A DNA stretch of 55,854 nucleotides from Scedosporium boydii. Its lineage: Eukaryota; Ascomycota; Sordariomycetes; Microascales; Microascaceae. Positions within the stretch are counted from its first letter, which is position 1. Each line of letters begins with the position of its first letter. Made by a program: the position numbers and the translations under genes. The stretch spans positions 1-55,854 of the forward strand of contig NJFT01000252.1 of assembly GCA_002221725.1 (NCBI GenBank). Reading direction: 5' to 3'. Shown piece after piece: positions 35,799-46,810 of the stretch. The notes under the pieces were generated by a model. That model did not search any database and was not told where the DNA came from. It saw only the letters and a program-made list of their open reading frames with translations.

Positions 35799-37159
35799 AT
35801 GTCCAGGCAACACCACGGACCACCCTTCAGGGCCGAGCACATGGGCTCTCTCCTCCGACCCCAAACCCTCTTAGACATCCGCGCCTCCATCCGCGATAAG
35901 AACCTTTCGCCGGAAGAAGCCGGCCTCCCCGCCGCCGAGCGCGAAGCCATTGGCAACGTCGTCAAGCTGCAGCGCGACCTCGGCTTCAAAGGCGTCACCG
36001 ATGGTGAATTCGTGCGCACGCGCTTCTGGGGCCTCACCTGGGACGAGTTCGAAGGTACTACGCGTCTCCAGGATGCCGAGGCTGCCATGTTCCGTCTTTA
36101 CCACCCGGACGTCGTCAGTTTGATCGAGAAGGATAGGAAGGTCATGCCTGGTGATTCGGTTATTGCGGGAGGGAAGTTGGCGCATGATCCTGCTAAGTCG
36201 GTGTCGAATTTGCATGAGGTGAAGCTCATTCAGGAGTTTGTGCCTAAGGAGGAGTGGGGGAATATTAAGTTGACCGTAATCACGCCGGCGTGGTTCCATA
36301 TGAGGTATAAGCAGGGGAGGGCCTACACCCCCGAGGCGTACAAGAATGATGAGGAGTATTTCGCGGATGTGGCCAAGGTATACAACGCGGAATTGAAGCA
36401 GCTTTATGATGCCGGATTGAGGAACGTCCAGTTTGACGATCCTGGCATGGCCTGTAAGTTGAACCTTTATCCTTTACCTTTTTTTTGCTTCCCATTTTGG
36501 TGGGGGAATTAGGGAGGAAGTATTTTATATTCTTTTCCTTTTCCGAATTTTATTTGTTTTATTCTTTCCTTCTCTCTGACTCGTCCCCAGACTTCTGTTC
36601 CCAGAGGTTCCGCGACGGCTGGGCCGCAGACTCCGACAACATCGGCACGGTCGAAGACCTCTTCGACGCCTACATCAAGCTCTACAACGACAGCCTCTCC
36701 GGCCTCCCCTCGGACCTCCACACCGGCATCCACCTCTGCCGCGGCAACTTCATCGGCGGCCGCCATTTCGCTGAGGGTGCCTACGACATCATCGCCAAGA
36801 AGCTCTTCGAAAACCTCAACGTCAACACCTTCTACCTCGAGTACGACACCGAGCGTGCGGGAGGCTTCGAACCCTTGCGCTTCCTTCCCAAGGATAAGAA
36901 CGTCGTTGTCGGCATTATTAGCACCAAGGTGCCGCAGCTCGAGGATAAGGAGGAGATGAAGCAGAGGGTGTATAAGGCGGCTGAGTTCATTGCTGAGGGG
37001 AGCGGGCAGACGAGGGAGGAAGCATTGAAAAGGGTTTGCGTTAGTCCGCAGTGCGGATTTAGTACGCATGAGAGTGGGTATCCACTTGGGGATGAGGAGC
37101 AGGCTGCTAAGTTGAGGCTGGTGAGGGAGATTGCTGATGAGATTTGGGGCGAGCCTTAA
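35799..37159 (+). CDS. MetE-like zinc-dependent methyltransferase family protein
   Basis: Two exons, 35799-36453 and 36591-37159; the intron 36454-36590 is 137 nt. Product 407 aa. It matches the C-terminal catalytic domain of cobalamin-independent methionine synthase, the stand-alone YxjG-like form, without the N-terminal half of true MetE. The zinc ligands are all present: His266 and Cys268 in GIHLCRGN, Glu302 in YLEYDTERAG, and Cys373 in VSPQCGFST. The N-terminal FRAEHMGSLLRP and KGVTDGEFVR blocks fit the TIM-barrel start. The family moves methyl or alkyl groups to thiols; the donor and acceptor here are not known. Full methionine synthase activity is doubtful because the folate-binding tandem barrel is missing. 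Cytosolic; no signal peptide. It is not obviously linked to its neighbours. Confidence 0.88.
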
Positions 37160-37589
37160 ACGATTCTGTTCTCTCATTTTCCTTTGTTTTGTGTGTGCTT
37201 TGGGTGGAAAGGAAGCAAAAAGCAACAATGATATGACTGTCGCATGGGGATATGGGCAGAAAATGAGCGAGCATTCTGAATTTCAACAATCTCACAAGAG
37301 GAGAGCAATGGGCACCCTGGAGACAGTGTTACTTGACTGAATCTGGTTTCTTTTCTGTTATGGGAGGGCATTATCATCGGCGCCTGGATGGAATCAACTT
37401 CACCAGCATTGAAAAGGGGCAATATTGGGGTGAGACTAATTCGGTTTGGTAAATTATTTTCACATATCGCGCAGATTGTCCTCAATTACTTAGTACAAAA
37501 AAAGTATATCACGGCTCAAAGAGAGTCCGTCGATTCGACCTGGTCTCGGCATTTTACAACTCAACTCGATGATTATGAAACTCGAGTTA
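37160..37589. other. Convergent 3' intergenic region
   Basis: 430 bp between the MetE-like gene (plus) and the BVMO gene (minus). No gene seen; short open frames only. Confidence 0.55.
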
Positions 37590-39514
37590 TCACTCTAAAT
37601 GCAACTTCGACTTCAATAGGCTGACATAGTATGTCAAATCCTTCGAAAGAGACGGATAGTACCTTTCGATGTCTCCTTGGTATCTCCATCCCAAATAACA
37701 AAGAGCGAGGATGGAGGATAACCCGCCACACAGAAGAGTCGCCTTGAACAGCCATCGTAAGAATGAAGTCTTCGTCTGTTTTTCCACCTTCTAAAGTTCC
37801 AATTTTCCAATTAGCGTCTTTAGAAACCGAAAGCAAACTCACGGGACTGGACTTACTGCAATATTCCAATCGCCCCAGACAGGGAAAAGACTTCGGTACC
37901 AGAAATGAGCCTGGGAATATGGATAACTCATGGCATTCCAAGTTTTGCCCTTCGGACCGCTCTCGATGTACCAGCTTTGACACCCAGAATTCCACACCGT
38001 CTTGGATAGATCCTCTTGGATGCGATCAACGTACCGCTGTTCAGCATCTCTCTTCAGCTCAACGAATTCCGCTTTACCGTCTAGCACTGGCTTGATCAAA
38101 CGTAAGGCATAGTTGATACTGTTCTCTGAGGCCATGATGGCCGACGTATGTCCAGTTGCGGCGTTCGGTCCTGGAACGACGGAAAAATGTCAGCCTTCGT
38201 TAGCTCTCCATGTCATGATGCTAGGTTGGCCCGTTTCATTCTCGCCACACAACATACCCAGCAGGATAAAAAAGTTGGGGAATCCGCTCATCACGGAGCA
38301 GTTATAGGCTTCAGCCCCACCAAACGACTCCCAATGTTCGGTGAGTTGCTCGCCCCCGCGCCCGACGACATTGATGCCGGTGAGGAACTTATTCGTCACG
38401 TAACCATTGGCCAACACAATGACATCAGCTTCGATCAGGCCGCGCTCGGTCATAACTCCATCGGCCACGATCTTCAAGGCACGTTCGTTCGTCAAAGTGA
38501 GATTTTTCGAATGCAGACAGTCGAGATACCCCGAGTCGAAAATCCTCCGCTTACAGCCCACTTCGAAATCAGGGATCAAGATGTCGTGGTACTTGGCGGG
38601 GGCCCGCGATCTCATATACTTTTCGGCCTCAACGCGGCGCTTCTGCCGGAAGCGTGCGCCCGAAGAGGTCATTGGAAACCCCTTCAGTTCGTTTTCGGCT
38701 GCGAGGTAGATTATGAGACGCTGGAGCTTCATGCTTCCAGGAACGTACTTGAATACAAGTCGCATGGCGTCCGTGTAGGCACCATCAATGGGTGGGAGGA
38801 TCCAGTGCTTTGCCCGAACAATTTGTGTGAGGTGTTCGGTCTTATTCACGATAGATGGCACGATTTGGGCCGCTGTGCAGCCGTTTCCGAAGACGACCAC
38901 CTTCTTCCCTTCGAGTCTAACATCGTCTCTCCATCGGGACGAGTGGAATATCGGGCCTTTGAAGTTCTCAGCCCCGGGAACGTCGAGCTCCCTGGGCTGA
39001 ACTAGCTGGCCAGCAGCACCAAAGAGAAACTGACACTCGTGGGTGAAGACATGATCTGTCTTCAGGTGTCGGATGTGCAACCGCCATCGCTTCGTTTCCT
39101 CGACCCATTCGCACTTCTCGACGTCGACTCCAAAGGTCATTTTCGGGACCAGGGCATACTTGTCGGCCACCCTCTTCAAGTATTGCCACAATTCGTCATG
39201 CGAAGGTAGGACTCGACTCCAATCTGGGTTTGGCTCGAAGGAGTAACTATACAGAGCGCTGGGGACGTCACAAGCACAGCCTGTCCTCGATGTTAATGCC
39301 ATGGTCTGCTCACTTTGATTAAGTAGGTGAGTGCTATCCTAAACGTACCTGGGTATCTATTTGTAAACCACGTCCCGCCCAAATCACTAGATCGCTCGAA
39401 AAACTTGATATCATTCAGGCCATACCACCTTTGCAGTGTTGCGCCGAGGCCAATAGCGGAAAATCCACTGCCAATGCAGGCAAATTGGCTGTAGTTGCGC
39501 TTATCTGAGTGCAT
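37590..39514 (-). CDS. Flavin monooxygenase, type I Baeyer-Villiger, membrane-anchored
   Basis: Four exons on the minus strand: 39514-39349, 39280-38258, 38170-37857, 37790-37590; 567 aa. The FAD Rossmann motif is CIGSGFSAIGLG near the N-terminus, followed by GGTWFTNRYPGCACD. The type I BVMO fingerprint FxGxxxHxxxW is intact (FKGPIFHSSRW), and the NADPH motif is VFGNGCTAAQIV. A late block (FILLGPNAATGHTSAI) is restored by the exon 2-3 join. Exon 4 adds a hydrophobic helix at about residues 514-533 (LFKATLLCGGLSSILALCYL) and a short basic tail, so the enzyme is probably tail-anchored to the ER, as is the P450. It inserts oxygen next to a carbonyl, making esters or lactones, or may hydroxylate. 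Minus-strand order is P450, SDR, BVMO, fitting a pathway of alcohol, then ketone, then lactone; that pathway is inference. Confidence 0.91.
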
Positions 39515-39637
39515 TTTGAAAGAGAGAATCGGGCTTTTTGCGATTAGGGATGGGTAATTTTGGAACCGGCCTCTATGGTGGTTGATTCGATTCGATGATG
39601 GCTTGTTTGTCGCTAGAGCGCACGAGTAGGTGATATC

Positions 39638-39643
39638 TATATA
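39638..39643 (-). promoter_or_regulatory. TATA box of BVMO gene
   Basis: TATATA read on the minus strand, 124 bp upstream of the BVMO ATG. Confidence 0.45.
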
Positions 39644-39792
39644 TGGTGTTGCGCTTCATTCAATGAGAACCTGCATGTACTCTATCGGATTCAGTATTAC
39701 GAAGTTCAACAAGATATCCGAGGTTCATTTCGTTTCTCGTGAAGGTTAAAGTCGCTCTGGAGCAAGCTACGTTCCAAAACCCTAAGGGCCAT

Positions 39793-39825
39793 CGGAATGC
39801 ATCCGCACACGTCGGGTGGATCCCG
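39793..39825. promoter_or_regulatory. Paired CGG-N7-CCG palindromes upstream of BVMO
   Basis: CGGAATGCATCCG (39793-39805) and CGGGTGGATCCCG (39813-39825) lie 279-311 bp upstream of the BVMO start. CGG...CCG inverted triplets with fixed spacing are the usual target of Zn(II)2Cys6 dimers. Similar sites occur upstream of the SDR and, as a pair at the same distance, of the P450. Confidence 0.55.
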
Positions 39826-39845
39826 ACGGAGACGGTCGAAAGACA

Positions 39846-39879
39846 GACTGTCCGACTGTCCGATTGTCCGACTGTCTGA
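39846..39879 (+). repeat. Tandem 8-mer (TGTCCGAC-like), four copies
   Basis: Four near-exact consecutive copies of ACTGTCCG (one with T, the last ending CTG), starting 20 bp beyond the CGG-N7-CCG pair in the BVMO upstream region. This may be a polymorphic promoter repeat or an array of CCG half sites. Confidence 0.7.
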
Positions 39880-40231
39880 GCTCCGTCTGAGCCCTTGAGG
39901 TCAACGCAATGCCCCAGTCCTCGGGAGGCAAGCGACGTTCCAATGTCAGTGATGGTCGGCTCGTAGGCAACCTTTGCTCGAAACCCCCTATTTCCCCGCA
40001 TCTGTGATTCTGGGGCAACCCTGATTCCTCGGGCACCGAGAGCGTCAATACCGTAAATGAGCTGGAAAGTGCCAGCTTAGATCTCTGGGCACAAAATAAC
40101 GTGACTTTTCCTCGTTGTGGTAGATGGATCTATCAAGATGTAAATGCTCCCATAGCTTTCCTTGACGCGCTCTATCTGAGAGTAATATCCTATCATGAAG
40201 GGGAGAACTGTTGGGCCCGCCGCTACCGGCG

Positions 40232-40254
40232 AGAAATAAATAAATAAATAAATT
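40232..40254 (+). repeat. AAAT microsatellite
   Basis: About five AAAT units in the intergenic DNA between the BVMO start and the SDR stop. No function inferred. Confidence 0.7.
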
Positions 40255-40353
40255 TAAAATAAAAATATAGTAGTTCGTCTTCTTGTACATTTCGCATTTT
40301 GAGCCCCATCAATCTATGTTTCCAGTTGCAGATTCTCTAGATCTAGGATTGAA

Positions 40354-41572
40354 TCATGCTTCCCGTCTTTGGGTCCACCTTTTGTCTGCCTCTGAAGTCG
40401 ACTCCAAGCTTGTTTGTACCTTCTCGCAGCACCCGCCAGAGCCATTCAGGCCCTCCTTTCTATATTCGGCCATCGTCAGCACTACGTTGATGATATCTCC
40501 TGCACTTGGCGAGCCTAAGAAGGGGTTGGGGGGAGGCATTACCATGATGGCGACGTATCGCATGATTCCGGGCATATAGAGGATTTTACCATATCCACTA
40601 TAAAGCACATCGGCTAGTGACTCGCCAACGGTGTTTACATCGAGCAATGGGAAGAAGAAGTGAGACTGCCTCGTTTCTCCCTTGAACAAAGGCGTCTTGA
40701 TGAAGCTGAATATCGCCAGGGATAACCTCACCCGAGGTGCATTGTGGACGTGTTTTAACTCCAATTGTAATGCCTAAATCGAATTAGCCATTGCCCACTG
40801 TTTGTTTCTCTTTCATGGCCAACAAGAATCCACTTACTTCATGTAGCGCTATTAAACCAGCCTTCGTCGCCGCATAGTCTGCGACCTTGCTTGGAGGGAG
40901 AAGAGCGCTCATCGAGCTAATATTGATGATGTGGCCATGGTTATGCTGGGCCATCCACGGGAGGAACTCCTTGACCAACAAGAACGGCGCGATGAGGTTT
41001 GTTCGTACAGTAGCCTCCACATCACCGTAAGCACCATCACAGACAGTGAATCCACGACAAATGCCCGCATTGTTAACCAAGACTGTAGGGTGCCCAACTT
41101 CTTGTCGAATCCTGCTGCATGTGGCCTGGATGCTAGACGAGTTGCTCAAGTCACACCGATAGTAGCTGATTCGGGATCCTTTCTCCAGCTGCCAGGTTAA
41201 AGGCACGTAATCGATGATGACAATTCGCGTTCTGGGATTTCGAGCATAGAGTTCCCGAGCAAGTGTGGCACCAATACCGCTGCTACCTCCTGTTATGAGG
41301 ACAATTTCCTTGCCCCAGTTCCAGCCCACATTGCTTGTCCAGTTGTTGTGGAATTGCTGGTTGAGGATGTCGTTTGCGGAGAGGAGAAGGCTGCAAGCGG
41401 CGAATATGTATGCAGCTTGCTCCAAAATACGGCTGGAATTAGAGTCAGGGAAACCAAGAGGGCGCCAGTAGACACCGAGAGCCAGTGGAGTGCTGATGAT
41501 GGGATTGAGAATGCTGCGACGCAAAAGTCTCCCGACTAGGTCGATTGTGAATCCTTCGCGTGGCATTGACAT
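40354..41572 (-). CDS. Short-chain dehydrogenase/reductase, membrane-associated
   Basis: Two exons, 41572-40838 and 40773-40354; 384 aa. The frame is open upstream to 41833, but the ATG at 41572 gives MSMPREGFTIDL, the usual start of fungal retinol-dehydrogenase-like SDRs. An N-terminal hydrophobic stretch (AAYIFAACSLLLSA, about 53-66) suggests membrane association. Cofactor motif TGGSSGIG (94-101), an Asp (IIDY) after beta-2 that favours NAD(H), NNAG (167-170), catalytic Ser in ISSMSAL (about 219) and YAATK (233-237) are all present. It should interconvert an alcohol and a ketone or aldehyde. The C-terminus after PGIMRYVA departs from family expectation and is rich in Gly, Ser and Glu; a missed last intron is possible. 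It sits between the BVMO and P450 on the same strand, with a CGG-N7-CCG site 138 bp upstream. Confidence 0.87.
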
Positions 41573-41709
41573 GATGGCAAAGGAGGTGGCAAATAAGCTT
41601 GGGATGGCAATAGTCTCTAATCCCTGGTGGTAGATTTGCGATTTGCAGAGATGCCTCTGGTTGATATATGAAAAGGGCTGATTTCGGACGTTTCGGAGGA
41701 CGAACGGGA

Positions 41710-41722
41710 CGGGATGATTCCG
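41710..41722. promoter_or_regulatory. CGG-N7-CCG palindrome upstream of SDR
   Basis: CGGGATGATTCCG, 138 bp upstream of the preferred SDR start. It differs from the P450 site CGGGATGGATCCG at only two inner positions. Confidence 0.5.
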
Positions 41723-42156
41723 ACCTAGTAGAATTGGCCAACGAAATGCGACTGAAGGGTTGTTGCTGCAGGCCCCGGTTCCCCATGAAATTGGCTTTGC
41801 TCCTTTAAGTCCCGCTCCAAGGACATCCATCAATTGCCTTCACCGTTCACGGTCACTTCGGAACATGAACCTCCTTAAGCCTTGTCTGTTATGATCCCAA
41901 GAGTTAAACAAGATCGTGGTAAGTAAGACTTGGGAGTACGAGAGGGTAAAGGGAGGATGTAGAGTAATTCTAATCATGAACCATGACCATTCACTACGTC
42001 GTCAGGTAGGAATCGAACAGTCACTGCCAGTATCCAAGATTTCCAGGAAGTTTGAATTCGGAAAGTTCATAACACTTCGAGCACTATCTATAAGTTTCAG
42101 ATTCTGCAATCACCACTACCTACAAAAACTGCTAACCCTAACCCGAACTCCCCGCA

Positions 42157-43899
42157 TTAGTTCCGGACCAACTGGGCGTCCCCCAAAACGCCCGCTTTTG
42201 TAGCCTCCTGCACAATAAGACTCTCGTAGTGCTTGCTCCGGATAGTGGCCTTGACAGGGAATGGTTCATCTGTCGATTCCTGATTGAGAATCTTTGGGTT
42301 GTAAGGACCATCCTAGGAATATATACTGTTAGCAGCCTGAGAAAAAAGATTCCAACTTTCCCAAACATGGAAAATACGTACGGGTTTAAAGTTAACGCAT
42401 TGGACGAGTCTGGCGATATTGATAAAGAGGCTTCTCTGCGCCAGACGGTAACCAACACAGATTCGACGGCCTCCTCCAAACTGCCATAGCCCATGGGCGA
42501 TATCCATTTCATGACCATCCATCCATCGCTCTGGGTAGAAGACCTCGGGGTTCTCACACTCGTTCCCAACTGGAACTTCGTTAATGACAAACCCAGTACC
42601 CGCGGGAAATCTGTAGCCCTCGAACTCAAAGTCTCGGGATGCAACGTGATCCGGGGTAAGGATGAAAATGGGCCTCCAGCGCAAGACCTCCTTCGCTATT
42701 GCGCAGATGTAGCGTAAGTCGTCCATGTCGGCGAGGACTGGCAGACGTGCGTTTTCCCCCGTGCCGCAAATTCGGTCAATCTCGTCTCTTGCTTTCCTGA
42801 ACGGCTCTGGATAGTCGAGGCTTGCCATCACCATGATGTTGAGAGCCTCTCGAGTGGTGTCACTCCCCGCCTCGATCAGCTGCATGGCGAGGTACATGCA
42901 GTCCTCGTCGTTGCCTTTGTACTTGGTATCGCTATGCAAAAGCACATCCCTAATGAACGAAGGCGGCGCTGTTCCCTCGTCGACTTGTTTCCTCGCGGGC
43001 GCCCACCACGACATGTAGACATTGTAGTTCCACTCCGCCAAAGCCTCCCAATGAGGGCGCCAGAACTGCATGAACTTGGGTAGCTTGGCGAGGTCGGGGA
43101 ACCAGTCGATCACGCTGGATCCGATGCTGCCGACGAAGAAGGTGACGCAATTTTGGAGGTCCGCTAGTTCCTGTGTTGATTTACTTAGGCGTTCGCCGAG
43201 AGCAATGCGATGGATGACCGAATTTGCGTATCGATAATGGTGCTTATACCAGAGATGCGGCTTGAACAAGTATTCGGCCATCAGCTGTGTGCTTTCGAGC
43301 TCCTGCCACTCGCCATACTGTTTGAGGGCACTGCCGCTAAGAAGACTGTGCATGACTCGCCGTCGCTCGGCCCACGCTTCCTGGGGTAGGATGAGAGAAC
43401 GGCCATCATGACTGACGATGCCGCTGGAGATGGGCATGGGAGATCGAGTATTCGTCACGCTGCCTCTTTTGGCAATGATTTCTGATACCACGCGATGACT
43501 GTTGAGGAAGATCCAGGTCTTAGACCCTACATGAATAGTTGTCATTTCACCATATTTGGCGAAGTCGAGAAGCTGCACAACGATTTCCGGGTCAGGGTCA
43601 GTAGTCAACGAGCTTACAAGGGGATCAGGGGATCAATATTTGGAACGCACCAGTTTGTGATATGGGTCATGTCGTGCGTCTTTTAGAAGGTGCAGTGAAC
43701 CAAGGATAGGCAGGCCGCGTGGCCCAGGAGGAAGATGAGACTTTCTGCCATCCTTCAACTTCCGTTTGCCGACTGGCTTGAAGTATTCTGCGATTGCGAT
43801 AAAGAAAGCAGCACCTGACAGCGTGACGAGGCCGAAAGCCAGAAGAGTCGGGTTCTTTTCTATGAAATCTAGAAAGCGTTGCTTGACTTGATCGATCAT
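42157..43899 (-). CDS. Cytochrome P450 monooxygenase
   Basis: Three exons on the minus strand: 43899-43651, 43572-42382, 42312-42157; 531 aa, a normal P450 length. An N-terminal membrane anchor (LLAFGLVTLSGAAFFIAI) is followed by the proline-rich hinge LPPGPRGLPILG. The I-helix oxygen-activation motif is EAGSDTTRE (about 317-325), the K-helix ExxR is EVLRWRP (378-384), and the heme loop is FGGGRRICVG with Cys455. Exon joins give HKLLLDFAKYGEM and NFKPDGPYNPK, both typical. It resembles the large fungal group that includes OrdA-like enzymes, but the substrate cannot be assigned. ER membrane; needs P450 reductase. The upstream region carries two CGG-N7-CCG sites and belongs to a module repeated near 55 kb. 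Confidence 0.94.
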
Positions 43900-43924
43900 A
43901 TTGACTTTGGTCGTGCCGCGCCTA

Positions 43925-44280
43925 GACGTTGCTTGTCGAATTTTGATGCTAGCTTGATGGGGTCAAGTTTGATAGCGAGATGGACGAGCGAGAAACTAGT
44001 GTGGGGAGAAGTGTCGCCATTAACGTCAAATATGCTTGCCCCGAAAAGACAGCCTGGCTATTAAAATGTCTAGATTTCACAGATTAGAGCAATCGTTAAA
44101 CATTCCCAAAGCATGAGCTCTACCATAGGTTACATGCAGCTGAGGATTCTGATGATACGTCCGTTGGCGTATTCGGGATGGATCCGGTGCACGGGAACTA
44201 TAGGCAGCGGCAGTCGGAATCATTCCGATGCTAGCTTGCCTACCTGCCTTGGGCGGAATGACGCCGATACCCTAAATTTA
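43925..44280 (+). repeat. Dispersed degenerate module, copy A (P450 upstream)
   Basis: This roughly 350-bp segment begins just upstream of the P450 start codon and aligns by eye, with gaps, to 54985-55345. Shared anchors in the same order: CTTGTCGAA; GATGGACGAG; ATCAAATAT/GTCAAATAT; TCTAGATTT/ACTAGATTT; CGGGATGGATCCG; then CATTCCGA and CGATGCCGATA/TGACGCCGATA. Copy A contains the P450 leader and probable promoter. Confidence 0.7.
44174..44227. promoter_or_regulatory. Paired CGG-N7-CCG palindromes upstream of P450
   Basis: CGGGATGGATCCG (44174-44186) and CGGAATCATTCCG (44215-44227), the latter a perfect palindrome around one base. They lie 275-328 bp upstream of the P450 ATG and could also serve the divergent TenA-like gene. 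Candidate Zn(II)2Cys6 operator. Confidence 0.6.
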
Positions 44281-44954
44281 TAATTGACACTAAGAGGTTG
44301 ACATCATGTTCTAATTTAAATTACAAAAGACACAGATCAGGTATATCACTGCGTTATTCACTATACCGGATTGCTTTCTCCTCGACACCAATACTCAATT
44401 TATAACCTTCAAACCACAATCGAGGTAAATCTTCTTCCTTGGTTTATCTTTTTGATGCTAACCAAAAGTGCACATGGACACACCGGTCACTTCAAAGTTG
44501 CTGAGTTGGCATTGGTCAGTCTTAGACCAGTCAAGTGTAGGGTTGGGCCGGGAATCTGGGATCGATGCCCAACCTCTGGCTCAAAGGCCTCTTTCTAAAA
44601 GCTGGGAAAGAAGATCGAGGGGAATGGAAAAGAGAAGAGCGAATAATTTATCGGAGAAGGGATGTTTGGAGGGTTCCCAAAAAACCCATAACATCACGTG
44701 CGGCACGGGAAACCCCGAGCAGGCCCTAGAAACAGAAGCCCAAGATTTAACACCCTGCAGGGCTGTACGGAGTTGATAGACAATGTCTGTAGGGGACAGG
44801 ACTGGCTCTGTTGCGAGAGGACCACGGCCAGTGGATGTCCTGAAATGCTGAAAGCGGTATGCGGGAGCATTACGGGGCGGGAGCATTACGGGAATGGATT
44901 TTCTGTCCAATACAATCTATGAATCCCTCCTCCACCGCCATTTTCATTGTCCAT

Positions 44955-46591
44955 CTATTCGGGCCGCATCAGGGAGCTCTTTGAAAACGCCAACTTTGAT
45001 GCCGCGAACTCACATCGCGGGGCTTCTTTAGAGGCCATCCGCGAGGCACCAGACACCGTGACAGAGGGGTAGGTATACCCTCAGCTTACAATGGATCCCA
45101 GCGCGCATATCAGCTGAACACCATGAAGAACCTTGATCTACGATCTCATCCAGAAAAATAAAGATCTGTATGCCAAATTCTTAGATAACCGCTTCTGCCA
45201 AGGGATGGCCCTGGGCATCTTGCCCGAGTCAGCATACCAAGACTTCGCCAAGGCAGGCACGCCCTCTCGCCAAAAGTGCTACTCGTGATCCGTACTGACC
45301 CTTGATGGTGCTACTTCCAGCAAGACTACTTGTACCTCCTGGACAATGCCCGGTTCAAAGCCCTGCGGTTCGCTAAGCTCAATCCGACAACGCCCTTTGA
45401 TGATTTACGCGCACAGAGTCAAAAGATCGCTGGTGCCGTCGATATCGCCGAGGACTGGAAGACAATGTGTGTGAATGAACTTGGCATTCCTGCCTCGGAG
45501 ATGGAGAGCATCGAGCCAAGCCCGGCCGAGATCGGGTACGCCAGCTTCCTCAACGGCCAGACTAGCATCGACGACTGGTTCAGTCTCTACATTATCACCG
45601 TTCCGTGCATCTATGTGATGAGCCCCAGTTTCCTTCTGCATACCCAGGTTTTATAGGAGGCTAACCGGTGCGCAGGGCTGGAACCAAATTGCCAAGAGGC
45701 TCGCTGCGGACCCACGGACCGATCGCAGTATGGCACCCGATATCCTCATATGAAGTTGGACACTTGCCAGAGCTGACGCCAGGGAAATAGCAACCGTCTT
45801 TTACAAGACGTTTGTCGAGCCGAACCTAAACGATGAATCTGCGAGGAAGCTCTGCCGCAAGTTCCCTTCCTCCTGGCACCCCCTGATAATAGGACGTGAA
45901 GTTTGTTGCTGACCGTCGTTTAGAGTTTATCGAAGCGAACCGCCAATTCTGGACTTCCGATAACGACAAGAACGTGTGGAATACGCTCTTCCGCACCGCG
46001 CTCAAGATTGAGATTGGCCTGTTTGACAGCGTGCTCGTGCAGACGCCCGACTTTGCCGCCGTGCCCTCGGCCGCCATCCACGGAAACTGCGTCTTCTCCG
46101 ATGCCGAAAAACCCGTCCAGATCTTCCACGTCCCCGGCCGGGCTGTGGTGTGGCCTCGTGGGGGGGCTAGCGGCACCCGGCAGGGCAAGATTCACTTCCC
46201 GCTAGGCCAAATGCCAGGATTGAGCGCAGCCTGGGCCGACTATGGTCCGATGGGCCCACCGAATATATGGTTGCAGGTGGATTGTGATCAGCTGGAACCC
46301 CCGGGGCAGGTGGCGATTGAAGATGGAAAGAAGATTCACGAGCGTGACCATGAAGATAATGCCAGGATTGTCAAGGCCGAGGTTTATGTCGGGTGCGGCC
46401 TTGTGGCGTCCAAGGACTTGATCCCTCCAAAGACACGGCCATTCAGGGAGTTGGTCAACCGCCTGTCTCTGCCCCCGCCGGATGGAGTGTTGAGTGGCCC
46501 AAAAGGTTGGGAGGTGACGCTTACGCTCGAGTTTGGACAGAGTATCAGTTGTATGAGTTTCTGCTCCGTGGCAGTGTCGGTTATGCCGTGA
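44955..46591 (+). CDS. TenA/heme-oxygenase-fold protein with unknown C-terminal part; start unresolved
   Basis: Likely exons: about 44955-45068, 45129-45252, 45321-45614, 45676-45727, 45791-45856, 45924-46591. Joined, they give a TenA-type helical bundle: LIYDLIQKNKDLYAKF, GMALGILPESAYQDFAK joined to QDYLYLLDNARF, the conserved cysteine in TVPCIYGWNQIAKRL, and TTVFYKTFVEPNLNDE. The last helix, with its Glu, is LKIEIGLFD. TenA proteins hydrolyse aminopyrimidines for thiamine salvage; fungal relatives also appear beside biosynthetic genes. Two introns (45253-45320, 45857-45923) need GC-AG borders. No ATG is in frame in the first exon, so the start lies in an unseen 5' exon or the gene is damaged. 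The C-terminal 185 residues match nothing I know, and near 46460-46510 another frame (reading YARVWTEYQLYEFLLRG, open to 46722) looks equally coding, so the 3' end is uncertain. Confidence 0.6.
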
Positions 46592-46810
46592 GGCGTGCAA
46601 AATATCAGGACACTTTTCGAATATTCCCACCGTCTAATCTATTCTGTCTCTCCTCTTCATCTATCCCCATTTGTTTTACCGCTTTTAACACGTCCTTGTT
46701 CACCCATCCACTACCAAATTAGATCCGGGTGCATGAAAATCTAGACACTTTCTGAGGTTTCTCTATCACTGAATCTTCCCCCACCTATATACATATATAT
46801 ATATATACTT

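Noticed and set aside
42157..43899. Treating the P450 as a pseudogene because several frames are open
   Set aside because: All three exons join in frame and every P450 signature, including the heme cysteine, is intact.
46780..46806. TA-rich run as a promoter or origin
   Set aside because: It lies in a 3'-3' convergent gap with no start codon to serve; a sim­ple dinucleotide repeat is enough.
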